Source: Archangium lipolyticum (GTDB taxonomy: Bacteria > Myxococcota > Myxococcia > Myxococcales > Myxococcaceae). Taken from it: a DNA stretch of 64,000 bases. Location of the stretch: the NCBI RefSeq assembly GCF_024623785.1, contig NZ_JANKBZ010000015.1, positions 124,001 through 188,000 on the forward strand, in the 5' to 3' direction. The position numbers and the translations under genes are program-made. Position 1 is the first letter of the stretch, and every line of letters starts with the position of its first letter. Positions 43,808 to 51,633 of this stretch are shown in pieces. The notes under the pieces were generated by a model. It made no database searches. It worked only from the letters and a program-made list of their open reading frames with translations, and was not told the origin of the DNA.

Positions 43808-44024
43808 TCCCGCGCTCCTTTCCCCCGGGGAGGACGGTCGAGAGGAAACGATTTCCCCGTCCGTCTCCCTTGGGCCCCTCGCGCATCCCCCCCTCGGCTC
43901 CGAGTGGACCCATTTTCTTTTTCCGAGAGCATAAGGCCTCGGAATGAAAGCGCGTCAAATCAGCCATCGCTCGCGGATGCGAGGTTGTCCGGCGTTGAAA
44001 GAATGCCGTGAGACTGTTGGACGG

Positions 44025-44699
44025 TCAGTCCTGGGAATCGTCCACTGGTGGCCAGGAGGCATCCGGAGCGCCGGAGCGATGGCGGTCGCGGCGATCGCCG
44101 ATGACCCGCGCGGGGACGCCGGCGACGATGGCCCAGGCGGGCACGTCCCGGGTGACGACGGCGCCCATGCCCACCACGGCATGGTCTCCAATGCGCACGC
44201 CATCGGTGATGCCCGCGTTGGCGCCCACCCAGACGTCCTTGCCGAGCACGATGCCGCGCGAGGTGACGGGCTGGGAGCGCACGGGCCGATCCGGGGCGAG
44301 CCCATGGTCGAAGGCGTAGAGGGTGGCGCCGGTGGCGACGCGGCTGCCCTCGCCGATGTGGATGCCGCCCGCCCCGCCGTCCAGGCTAACGCGCGCGTTG
44401 AGGCTCACCCCGGCCTCGAGCACCACGGGCCCGTGGACGAAGGCGTTGGCGGCGATGCTCACCCCGGGGCCGACGATGCGGATGGGCCGGCCCGGCTCGG
44501 CGAACAGCCGCGCCTCCGGGGCGATGAAGCAGCCCTCGGCGATTTCGACTGTCTCCAGTTCGCGCAGCTGGTCCTGCACCTCCTTCTGCCAGGCCTCGGC
44601 CCAGGCGCGGTGGCGCGGCTTGAGCGTGAAGTAGAGCCACGGCATCCAGGAGAGACGCAGCTTGTGCTGCTCACGGCGGCGGGCGTCGAGATCGTCCAC
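44025..44699 (-). CDS. Hexapeptide-repeat acyltransferase
   Basis: 224 residues from GTG 44699. Left-handed beta-helix repeats (IAEGCFIAPEARLF, GVSIAANAFVHGPVVLEAGVSLNARVSLDGGAGGIHIGEGSRVATGATLYAFDHG) with the acetyltransferase-type ending IVLGKDVWVGANAGITDGVRIGDHAVVGMGAVVTRDVPAWAIVAGVPARVIG. This is the maltose/galactoside or O-antigen acetyltransferase family, using acetyl-CoA. The basic N-terminal helical region may dock to a membrane glycan enzyme. It is divergent from the second lipoprotein-toxin pair. Substrate unknown. Confidence 0.9.
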   Translation of the reverse strand: MDDLDARRREQHKLRLSWMPWLYFTLKPRHRAWAEAWQKEVQDQLRELETVEIAEGCFIAPEARLFAEPGRPIRIVGPGVSIAANAFVHGPVVLEAGVSLNARVSLDGGAGGIHIGEGSRVATGATLYAFDHGLAPDRPVRSQPVTSRGIVLGKDVWVGANAGITDGVRIGDHAVVGMGAVVTRDVPAWAIVAGVPARVIGDRRDRHRSGAPDASWPPVDDSQD

Positions 44700-44758
44700 G
44701 GCTCTTGAGTACCACGGCCTCGCGCGAGGTGGGCGCCGCGTGCTATCCGCCCCCCCGT

Positions 44759-45343
44759 ATGGCCCCAGCAAGACTCCTCACCTCGATCCTCTGCCTGCTG
44801 CTCGCCTCTTGTGGCGCCACGCGCCACACCACCGCCCCTGACGTCGAGGAGCTCACCCGCTACGTGCTCGTCATCGAGGAATCATCCAGCGGCCAGGTCA
44901 CCCACGACTGGCGGCCCGCCAAGGATTTCGACCTCTCGCGGTACGGGTCGCTATCGGGCGCCCGTGCACCCCATGGACGCAGCGCCCCCGTGTCGTGCCA
45001 CCAACGCGACTGCGATGAGGAGAACCGCGAGTGCGTCCGCGAATGCATGAGCCGCCCTCTTGCTCGGGGATTTGGACACATGACGACTGGGAATCGGGGC
45101 AAGGGCGGGAAGCAGGTGTACTGTGAGCACCGATGTATGCAACCCTACATCGATTGCAAGGAACTACAGGAGCGCCGCCCCCAGGAATTCTCTGCCGTGG
45201 ACGAAGCGATTGACTGGTTGAAGCACAACCGTCAGATGCTCTTGGTGGGAAGCGTTGTCATCATCGCAGGGATTGCCTTTGTCACGGTTTCCGCTGGTGC
45301 GGGGGTCGTTATCCTCGCGCCAGCGGTGCTTCTGGCATCATGA
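44759..45343 (+). CDS. SitA-like Cys-rich lipoprotein, apparently without a toxin domain
   Basis: 194 residues. Lipoprotein signal ILCLLLAS-Cys18. A conserved-looking scaffold domain (ELTRYVLVIEESSSGQVTHDW) is followed by a Cys-rich motif (SCHQRDCDEENRECVRECMSRPL, then C-x3-C-x6-C) and a final hydrophobic segment AIDWLKHNRQMLLVGSVVIIAGIAFVTVSAGAGVVI. From recall, this layout is common in myxobacterial lipoproteins paired with small cytoplasmic proteins, where a variable toxin would come after the hydrophobic segment. Here the protein stops right after it, so it is either truncated, a carrier, or itself membrane-active. The start at 44759 is set by the lipoprotein signal. The downstream candidate immunity gene follows after 32 bp. 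Confidence 0.78.
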   Translation: MAPARLLTSILCLLLASCGATRHTTAPDVEELTRYVLVIEESSSGQVTHDWRPAKDFDLSRYGSLSGARAPHGRSAPVSCHQRDCDEENRECVRECMSRPLARGFGHMTTGNRGKGGKQVYCEHRCMQPYIDCKELQERRPQEFSAVDEAIDWLKHNRQMLLVGSVVIIAGIAFVTVSAGAGVVILAPAVLLAS

Positions 45344-45362
45344 TGAGCCCTGCTCGCCTCTC

Positions 45363-45375
45363 ATGACGGCGTCAT
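45363..45375. promoter_or_regulatory. 13-bp perfect palindrome before the immunity-like gene
   Basis: ATGACG-G-CGTCAT abuts the ATG at 45376, between the lipoprotein and its partner. It may be an operator or an RNA hairpin that limits translation of the downstream gene. Confidence 0.4.
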
Positions 45376-45999
45376 ATGGAAATCGGAAAACTCATTCTCG
45401 AAGCAATAGAGTTCCTCGGTCGGCTCCATGAAACGAATCAATCCCGAGAGGAGCGGGAGTTGCTTCTCGCCGCAGCTGAAGCACTCAGATTCATAGATAC
45501 GACCGGCCAACAGTATGATTTCGAGGACTACCGAAAGGAACTTGGGACCGAAGGACCTGCTCAAGTGATCGCCGCTTTCAACACGCGCGAGGAGGCGGAT
45601 GCCTGGCTAAAAGACAATCCCAAACCACCTCATATGGCCAGCGTACTGATCGCGGACGAGTACTACACTGTCTATTACTGGCGTGAGCGCAATCGCCGCG
45701 GGCTACTCCACAGTCCCACTCTCGAGTTCCATCTTGAGGAGATGATGCAGAATGGCCTTCCTCCCGCGATGGCCGCCTTCCACACGCGTGAGGAAGCAAA
45801 AGCCTGGTTCTACAGCCTGCCAGAACGTCCCTCGCAAGCCGTCATCCAGCTCGGGGGCGAGCACTACCTGGCGGCGTATCATCGTAACATTGACCATCTC
45901 GCCTTTCACCCATTCTCCATCGTCGAGAGACTGAAGGAGTGGAGGAAGAAAAAGGAAGAGGAGGGGAAAGAAACGAAGAAACCCGAGCCGCAAGCCTGA
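45376..45999 (+). CDS. Immunity-like cytoplasmic partner protein with tandem repeat
   Basis: 207 residues, no signal peptide, Lys/Glu-rich C-terminal tail (EWRKKKEEEGKETKKPEP). Two homologous modules: AAFNTREEADAWLKDNPKPPHMASVLIADEYYTVYY (about 68-104) and AAFHTREEAKAWFYSLPERPSQAVIQLGGEHYLAAYH (about 134-170). From recall, proteins with this module commonly sit after lipoproteins in myxobacteria. Its codons look less GC-biased than those of its neighbours, hinting at transfer. An immunity role for the SitA-like gene upstream is inferred from order. Confidence 0.78.
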   Translation: MEIGKLILEAIEFLGRLHETNQSREERELLLAAAEALRFIDTTGQQYDFEDYRKELGTEGPAQVIAAFNTREEADAWLKDNPKPPHMASVLIADEYYTVYYWRERNRRGLLHSPTLEFHLEEMMQNGLPPAMAAFHTREEAKAWFYSLPERPSQAVIQLGGEHYLAAYHRNIDHLAFHPFSIVERLKEWRKKKEEEGKETKKPEPQA

Positions 46000-46139
46000 T
46001 CTCCCCTCGCTCCATCCCGGACGAGCACGTCCTCCGGATGCTCTCCGTCCCAGCAGGCGGGCTCCGGACATGTGGTCCCACATCGAATGTTGCGTGGCCG
46101 GATGCCCCTGCTAGGAGTCTCCCTCCCGGAGAACGATCG

Positions 46140-47405
46140 ATGAAGGCAGCCCCGCCCCATCCCCAGGAGGAAGCGCGCCTCGCGGCGCTCGACACCCTGG
46201 AAATCCTCGACACGCTGCCGGAGGCCGGCTTCGACGATCTGACGCGCCTGGCCTCGCAGCTGTGCGGCACGCCCATCGCCCTGGTGTCCCTGGTCGACCA
46301 CTACCGCCAGTGGTTCAAGTCCCGCGTCGGGCTTGACGCCCCGGAGACGCCGCGCGACCTCGCATTCTGCGCTCACGCCATCCTCGGCGAGCAGCTCTTC
46401 GTCGTGGAGGACTCGCACAACGACGAGCGCTTCCACGACAACCCGCTCGTCACCCAGGGGCCTCATGTGCGCTTCTACGCTGGCATCCCCATCAGGAGCG
46501 CGAGCGGACATCCCCTCGGCACCCTCTGCGTCATCGACCACCAGCCGCGTCAGCTCACCCCCAGTCAGGCGGACGCGCTAGCGGTGCTCGGGCGTCAGGT
46601 CGAGGCCCAGCTGCTCCTGCGGCTGCGCGTGCGCGAGCTGGAGCGGCGCGAGGAGGAGCTCCGCTCCCAGCGCGACACACTGGCCAGCCTCCAGCAGCAG
46701 AAGGACACACTGCTCTTCAAGGTGATGCGCGACTTCAAGGCGCCCCTGTCCAGCATCCTCACCAACGCCACCTTCACCCTCTACCGACCCCACCTGCCGG
46801 AGGACCTGCTGCGCGCCACTCGCGACATCCGCGACGCGGCCGACGGCCTGCAGCGCACCGTGTCCAACCTGCTGGACGCCAGCGGTGACGAGGCGACCTT
46901 CGCCTTCAACGCGACGGAGTTCGATGCCCACCTGCTGCTCTCCGAGGTGGCTCGCGACTTCCAGCAGCGGCTGGTGAGCTCCCCGCGCCGCTTCGCCCAG
47001 AACATCAAGCTGGTGGAGCCGCACCTCACCGCCGACCGCGAGCTGCTGCGGCGCACCCTCCTCAACCTGCTGGACAACTCCTTCCAATACACCGCGCTGG
47101 GCAGCAGCAAGGTGACGCTCGAGGCCTCCAACCCCGAGCCGGGACTGCTGGAGCTGCGGGTGCGGGACGAGGGCCCCCACATCGCCCCCGCCGCGCGCGC
47201 GCACCTCTTCGACGCCCACGTGCCCGAGCACACGCCCACCACCGGGCGCGCCGAGGGCGGCAACCGGCTGGCCCTCGCCTTCTGCCGCCGCGCCGTGCAG
47301 GCCCACGGTGGGTGGCTCTGGGTGGAGGACAACCACCCCAAAGGCGTCGCCTTCTGCGTGCGGCTGCCCACTCGCCCCCACGGGCCCCTCTTCCCCATCT
47401 CATGA
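46140..47405 (+). CDS. GAF-domain histidine kinase lacking the phospho-acceptor histidine
   Basis: 421 residues. GAF domain (about 20-160: RLASQLCGTPIALVSLVDHYRQWFKSRVGLDAPETPRDLAFCAHAI, FYAGIPIRSASGHPLGTLCVID). A coiled linker leads to a HisKA-like helix LLFKVMRDFKAPLSSIL, in which Arg197 stands where His is expected (usual pattern sHDLKtPL). The HATPase retains N box LLNLLDNSFQYT, G1 VRDEGPHIAP and a G2-like GGNRLALAFC. So ATP binding may persist but autophosphorylation should not. It could be a trans-acting kinase or scaffold. The ATG has GGAG 9 bp upstream. It ends over the convergent PAP2 gene. Confidence 0.87.
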   Translation: MKAAPPHPQEEARLAALDTLEILDTLPEAGFDDLTRLASQLCGTPIALVSLVDHYRQWFKSRVGLDAPETPRDLAFCAHAILGEQLFVVEDSHNDERFHDNPLVTQGPHVRFYAGIPIRSASGHPLGTLCVIDHQPRQLTPSQADALAVLGRQVEAQLLLRLRVRELERREEELRSQRDTLASLQQQKDTLLFKVMRDFKAPLSSILTNATFTLYRPHLPEDLLRATRDIRDAADGLQRTVSNLLDASGDEATFAFNATEFDAHLLLSEVARDFQQRLVSSPRRFAQNIKLVEPHLTADRELLRRTLLNLLDNSFQYTALGSSKVTLEASNPEPGLLELRVRDEGPHIAPAARAHLFDAHVPEHTPTTGRAEGGNRLALAFCRRAVQAHGGWLWVEDNHPKGVAFCVRLPTRPHGPLFPIS

Positions 47406-48143
47406 CGGGGTGGTTTCGCCCCGGGCCTCCTCCTGGAGCTCGGGGCTGCGCCGCTTGGCCGCTCGCGCCACCAACGCCGTCAGCAGCGCCCACGCCAGTC
47501 CCGCCATCCACCCGCCCAGCACGTCCGTCGGGTAGTGCACCCCGAGGTACACCCGCGTCACCCCGATGAACATCGTCAGCAGCAGCGCCACCGCCACCAG
47601 GTAGGCCTTGAGCCGCCGCCGCTCGGTGAGCTGCGCCAGCAGCGCCCCCAACGTCAGGTAGACGATGGCCGACAGCATCGCGTGCCCGCTCGGAAAGCTC
47701 TCCGTCAGCACCGAGGTGAGGTGTGGCACCACCGTGGGCCTCGGCCTCGCGAAGAGGCCCTTGAGGAGCGTGTTCAACAGCGCCCCTCCCACCGTGGAGC
47801 CCACCACCAGCCCCAGCGTGCGCCAGCGCCTCACCAGCAGGAGGAAGCCGCTCACCGCGCACACCACCAGCGTCAGCACCGACACGCTGCCCAGCGCCGT
47901 CACGTCCCGCGCCGCCTCGGCCAGCCACAGCGGGCCCACCGGCTCCCCCGGATTGTCCGGGCGCCTCAGCGACAACAGCACGCGCTCGTCCACGTGCTGT
48001 GTCTCCTTCTCCCTCACCTCATCCGACAGCGCGATGAAGCCCAGCACCACCGTCACCAGTGCCAGCAATGTAGCCAACAGGCCGATACCGTCCGCTCCCA
48101 TCCCACGGACGCGCTCCCGCAGCGCATTCAGCGCGAGTCGCAT
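47400..48143 (-). CDS. PAP2-family membrane phosphatase
   Basis: About 247 residues from ATG 48143 (GTG 48227 is an alternative with a long polar leader). Six membrane segments and the three PAP2 motifs: KGLFARPRP, SFPSGHAMLSA and RVYLGVHYPTDVLGG. Members dephosphorylate phosphatidic acid, undecaprenyl pyrophosphate or related lipids on the outer face of the inner membrane. Convergent, 6-bp overlap with the GAF kinase. Confidence 0.9.
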   Translation of the reverse strand: MRLALNALRERVRGMGADGIGLLATLLALVTVVLGFIALSDEVREKETQHVDERVLLSLRRPDNPGEPVGPLWLAEAARDVTALGSVSVLTLVVCAVSGFLLLVRRWRTLGLVVGSTVGGALLNTLLKGLFARPRPTVVPHLTSVLTESFPSGHAMLSAIVYLTLGALLAQLTERRRLKAYLVAVALLLTMFIGVTRVYLGVHYPTDVLGGWMAGLAWALLTALVARAAKRRSPELQEEARGETTPS

Positions 48144-48390
48144 ATGCCCCCACGTTAAGCGCTCCTGGCACTGCTCGACGACCTCTCCCTTCTGATCCTC
48201 ACCTCCCATCCGTGCGCTCTCCGACACTGCGCCCCGGGGATTCGTGCTCCGGAGGGCAGACCATGCCTCGGGGGCTTGGGGATCTCCCCCACCGTCACCA
48301 GCTTACGGGCACCAAGCTGTGCTCGTGCCGGGCACACAGGTGGTTTCGGACGCGCATGTCCGGCCTCCTCCCCGGCCAGCTCTGGGAGTG

Positions 48391-48885
48391 ATGGTCCCCA
48401 TGTTCGCTTCCGCTACGACTTCCAAGTCCTCTTCAATTCCCGCTCCGAACTTCAAGACGGCCCACATCCACAGGGTCTTCTTCATCCGCTGGGAGCAGCC
48501 TCCCACGCCACAGGAGCTCATGGTGGTGGCCTCGCGCTTCCGCGAGGCCTACGAGAAGAACCGCCAGCAGCTGTGCGCCGTCATCACCACCGCGCCCAAG
48601 GCACGGGTGCCCAACAGCGAGGAGCGCAAGGGCCTCTTCAAGCTGCTGGAGGACCACCGCAAGTACATCTGCGAGCTCCACCTCGTCATGGAGGGCAACG
48701 AGCTGCAGCACAACCTCCAGCGCATCATCGCGTCCGCTCAGCTCATCGTGACGCGCATCTACGACAACAACTACGCGCGCCTGCACAAGCGCGCGGATGA
48801 CATCGCGCCCTTCCTCACCAACCGCCTGAAGGTGGACGGCAACCGCATCATCTCCGACGCCCGCCTGCTGGGCCTGGTCGCCTAG
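48391..48885 (+). CDS. Uncharacterised small STAS-like protein
   Basis: 164 residues from ATG 48391 with GGGAG just upstream (ATG 48400 possible). After a 20-residue Ser/Thr-rich tail the sequence is compact alpha/beta: AHIHRVFFIRWEQPPTPQELMVVASRFREAYEKN, QLCAVITTAPKARVP, LLEDHRKYICELHLVMEG, QRIIASAQLIVTRIYDNN. The layout resembles SpoIIAA/STAS-type folds seen in many myxobacterial paralogues, but I cannot name a family. The preceding frame is open but lies over the PAP2 leader. Function unknown. Confidence 0.78.
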   Translation: MVPMFASATTSKSSSIPAPNFKTAHIHRVFFIRWEQPPTPQELMVVASRFREAYEKNRQQLCAVITTAPKARVPNSEERKGLFKLLEDHRKYICELHLVMEGNELQHNLQRIIASAQLIVTRIYDNNYARLHKRADDIAPFLTNRLKVDGNRIISDARLLGLVA

Positions 48886-48903
48886 GCCCTCGTGGCGGGG
48901 GAG

Positions 48904-48924
48904 GGGCCCGGGTCCACCGGGCCC
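48904..48924. terminator. Hairpin between convergent genes
   Basis: An 8-bp perfect stem GGGCCCGG / CCGGGCCC with loop GTCCA lies between the stops of two convergent genes, so it may terminate both. No T-tract follows. Confidence 0.45.
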
Positions 48925-48931
48925 ACCGGCC

Positions 48932-49630
48932 CTACCGGGCCACGCAGACGTAGTAGTTCTCGCCGTAGTAGTCGTCGCTGTCGGCCGCCACCACGCGCGA
49001 GAAGCCCAGGCCCCGCAGCGTGTCCACCAGGGCCTCCGTCTCGAAGAAGGTCACCATCTCGTTGGGGTCGGACACCAGCCGGCGCGTCACGTCCGCGTGG
49101 TAGGTGGTGGCGGACTTGAGCGCCTCGTCCCAGCGGCCCTCCGCCTTCCACTCCTCGATGGAGCTCATCATCACCTTCTGCAGGTCCGGCCGCTTCCGCG
49201 GCCCGGTGACGATGAGCACGCCTCCTGGCTTGAGGCGCTCGAAGCCCTCACACAGCACCGCCCCCGGCTCGCGCACGTAGAAGAGGACGTTGTTGAGCAC
49301 CACGGCGTCCGCCTCGCCCGGCACTCCCTGGGGGAAGGAGCGCACATCCCCCTCCAGAATCTTCCAGCGGCGCCGCGCCTCCTCGGGGGCCTGGGCGTGC
49401 TTGCGCAGCGCCAGCCCGAGCATCGCCACGTTGTTGTCGAAGCCCACCACCGTGTGCCCACGCTCGACGAGCGGCTGGCTCACCAGGCCCGTGCCGCACC
49501 CCGCGTCGATGACGTACCGGCGGCCCTTGGTGTCGCGCAGAATCTTGGCCACCATCCTCCGGTAGCAGTTGAGCTGGGAGCAGATGGCATCGTAGCTCCA
49601 CGCGAATTCGGACCAGATGTTGTCGACCAT
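48932..49630 (-). CDS. Class I SAM-dependent methyltransferase
   Basis: 232 residues. Motif I YVIDAGCGTGLVSQPL, acidic loop VVGFDNNVAMLGLAL, ILEGDVRSF, AVVLNNVLFYV and GFERLKPGGVLIVTGP are typical of Methyltransf_11/25 enzymes. The N-terminus (WSEFAWSYDAICSQLNCYRRMV) is the substrate cap common in small-molecule methyltransferases. The start is supported by GGAGG at 8-13 bp. It is a lone gene flanked by terminator-like hairpins. Substrate unknown. Confidence 0.9.
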   Translation of the reverse strand: MVDNIWSEFAWSYDAICSQLNCYRRMVAKILRDTKGRRYVIDAGCGTGLVSQPLVERGHTVVGFDNNVAMLGLALRKHAQAPEEARRRWKILEGDVRSFPQGVPGEADAVVLNNVLFYVREPGAVLCEGFERLKPGGVLIVTGPRKRPDLQKVMMSSIEEWKAEGRWDEALKSATTYHADVTRRLVSDPNEMVTFFETEALVDTLRGLGFSRVVAADSDDYYGENYYVCVAR

Positions 49631-49731
49631 GGCTGGGACTCCCTCCCTCCGGGTTGGCGGGATAGACCCGGAGCGCAGGGTTCCAATCTAAGTCGTGTGG
49701 CAAGCCCTCCCCCGGCGCGCACCCGGGCCAC

Positions 49732-49766
49732 AAAAAAACCGGGCCCCGCGAATCCGCGAGGCCCGG
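49732..49766 (-). terminator. Intrinsic terminator after the lipoprotein hydrolase gene
   Basis: CCGGGCC-C-CGCG ... CGCG-A-GGCCCGG is a long stem with a 4-nt loop, preceded on the plus strand by seven A. On the minus strand this is a GC hairpin followed by T7, a textbook intrinsic terminator, 28 bp after the hydrolase stop. Confidence 0.82.
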
Positions 49767-49794
49767 CGGGAGGGCGGCAGGTGCGCCCGGACGC

Positions 49795-51216
49795 TCAGTG
49801 ACGCTTCATCCACTTATAGATGGGCTCCCAGACATGCTCCGGCGCGTCCTCGGCCAGGAACAGGTCCGCGTGGCCGAAGTCGGCGAAGCGCGCGTCGTTC
49901 GACTCGCGCTGCACCCGCTTCACCGTCACGTCCCTGCTGCCCAGCAGATTCTTGGGCAGGTGCTCGCCGTAGCTGCCGAAGCCGCCCGCGGCGCCCACGT
50001 GCAGCACCGGCACGGAGATCTTGTTCAGGTGGTCGTCGTACGGCAGGTCTTCCTGGCCGCACAGCAACTGCTCGGACTCGACGATCTCCTTGAAGCTCTG
50101 GAAGGGGTGGGCCGAGCGCATGAAGTCGAAGAACTGCCGCTCCTTCACGTACCGGAGCGCCGTCAGGTCGCCGCCCTCGCCGAACTGGCCGGCGTTGAAG
50201 TGGTAGACGGGCACCGTCGGCTGGACGCCGAGCTCCGGGGCCGAGATGAACGAGAAGGTCGCCGCGCCCAGGGTGATGGCCAGCTGCTTGTTGGGCAGCG
50301 GCGGCAGCGGCGGCAGGTTCGCGGGCTCATCCGGGTACGCGATGGCCGCCTCACCCAGGAGCTTGATGGCCACGCCCGCGCCGGCGCCCAGCAGACCGCC
50401 CTCGACGCGCCCCGCCTCGAGCTGCACCTTGGCCAGCTCCGCGCGCGCGCACGCCCACTGGCGCTGCGACTCGCCCTCCGGCCCGAACTTCACCACCATG
50501 TCCACCGGGATGAAGCCGCTCACGTTGCGCAGCCCCGGAGGCAGCTGCGTCTCCGCGTTGAGGTAGGCGTAGGCCACCATCGCCCCGCGGCTCCAGCCCA
50601 GCAGGTTCACCTTGCCGCCGCCGTTGCCCGTCAGCGCGCGCACCGCCCGCGCCACCGTCAGGCCCGTGCCCACGTCCCGCGCGTGCATGCCCAGGTCCCA
50701 GTTCTTCATGAAGGAGAAGTCCTCGGTCCCCAGCGGCACGTGCGTCCACCGCAGGTCGATGCCCCACACGTCCACGCCGCGTTGCGCCAGGTAGACGGCG
50801 ATGGAGTGGTCCACCGGCACCGCGCTCGTCTGCGTGCTGGCCATGAAGGCGCCCCGGAAGTCCCAGGCATCGCCGTGCACCATGAAGACGGCCTCGGAGC
50901 CCTTCTTCGGCGACCACACCCTCCGCTCCCGCACCACGCGGTGCAGGGTGATGGTGTCATACACCGTGGGGCCCACCCGCACGTCGACGCTGTAGTGGTA
51001 GATGTCGTCCACCACCCGCTCGCGAGAGAAGCCTCCCACGAGCCGGGCACCCTCCGTCCCCTTCAGGCAATCGGAGCAGTCGAAATCCCGGAGCATCGAC
51101 TGCTCCTGGGCCAGCTCCTCGGCCTGCGCGGGCAGGGCCTCGGAGACGGACGGCTCGGCACCGCAACCCAGCCAGAGCAGGGCGAACGGGACGATGTGGC
51201 GGAGATTGAATCGCAT
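49795..51216 (-). CDS. Lipoprotein alpha/beta hydrolase (PHA-synthase/depolymerase-like fold)
   Basis: 473 residues. Lipoprotein signal (LLWLGCGAEPS) sets the start at 51216; CGAGG lies 8 bp upstream. Hydrolase features: VFMVHGDAWDFRGAFM, SIAVYLAQRGVDVWGIDLRW, nucleophile elbow LLGWSRGAMVAYAYLN (Ser in GWSRG), SVPVLHVGAAGGFGSY and a C-terminal FGHADLFLAEDAPE with the catalytic His. The expected acid is less certain. It is exported and anchored, probably outer membrane. Substrate unknown; lipid or polyester hydrolysis are possibilities. Confidence 0.88.
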   Translation of the reverse strand: MRFNLRHIVPFALLWLGCGAEPSVSEALPAQAEELAQEQSMLRDFDCSDCLKGTEGARLVGGFSRERVVDDIYHYSVDVRVGPTVYDTITLHRVVRERRVWSPKKGSEAVFMVHGDAWDFRGAFMASTQTSAVPVDHSIAVYLAQRGVDVWGIDLRWTHVPLGTEDFSFMKNWDLGMHARDVGTGLTVARAVRALTGNGGGKVNLLGWSRGAMVAYAYLNAETQLPPGLRNVSGFIPVDMVVKFGPEGESQRQWACARAELAKVQLEAGRVEGGLLGAGAGVAIKLLGEAAIAYPDEPANLPPLPPLPNKQLAITLGAATFSFISAPELGVQPTVPVYHFNAGQFGEGGDLTALRYVKERQFFDFMRSAHPFQSFKEIVESEQLLCGQEDLPYDDHLNKISVPVLHVGAAGGFGSYGEHLPKNLLGSRDVTVKRVQRESNDARFADFGHADLFLAEDAPEHVWEPIYKWMKRH

Positions 51217-51633
51217 TGGGTTCCTCGAAAAGGTTTGCTGCCAGCAGGGTGAAGCAACGTTTCTGCCGCCCCCCCCTGGTACGACTTGCGCGAGCTCGAA
51301 GCAGGAATCGCACCAACCCGCCAAGCGCTTGAAAGGACTGGAATGCCCCCGTGGGCATGCCGTCAGCGCTGAAACATGTCGCTGTTACTGAACAAAGGAA
51401 AGCCTGATTTTCAGAGGCAGCGGATGTTCCGCGTCGAAATTGAAATCCACGCTTCAAGAATGAATCAGAAAACATGCAATCGCCGTGAAGTACGACAGCC
51501 GCGCCATCAACGAACGAACCGCTCGCGCGTTACACCCCTCCCCGGAGGACACGTCCGGGAGTGAGCGGCGGACACACACACGCCTTGTTGCCACCCCGCG
51601 GCGGGCCCACACTCCGCGCCCCGGGAGGAAACC
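51217..51633. promoter_or_regulatory. Divergent intergenic region with hairpin
   Basis: About 417 bp between the lipoprotein hydrolase and an aldehyde dehydrogenase; parts (51380-51490) are less GC-rich than the surroundings. It contains an inverted repeat ATGCCC-CCGT-GGGCAT (51343-51358). No supported gene. It should hold both promoters. Confidence 0.45.
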
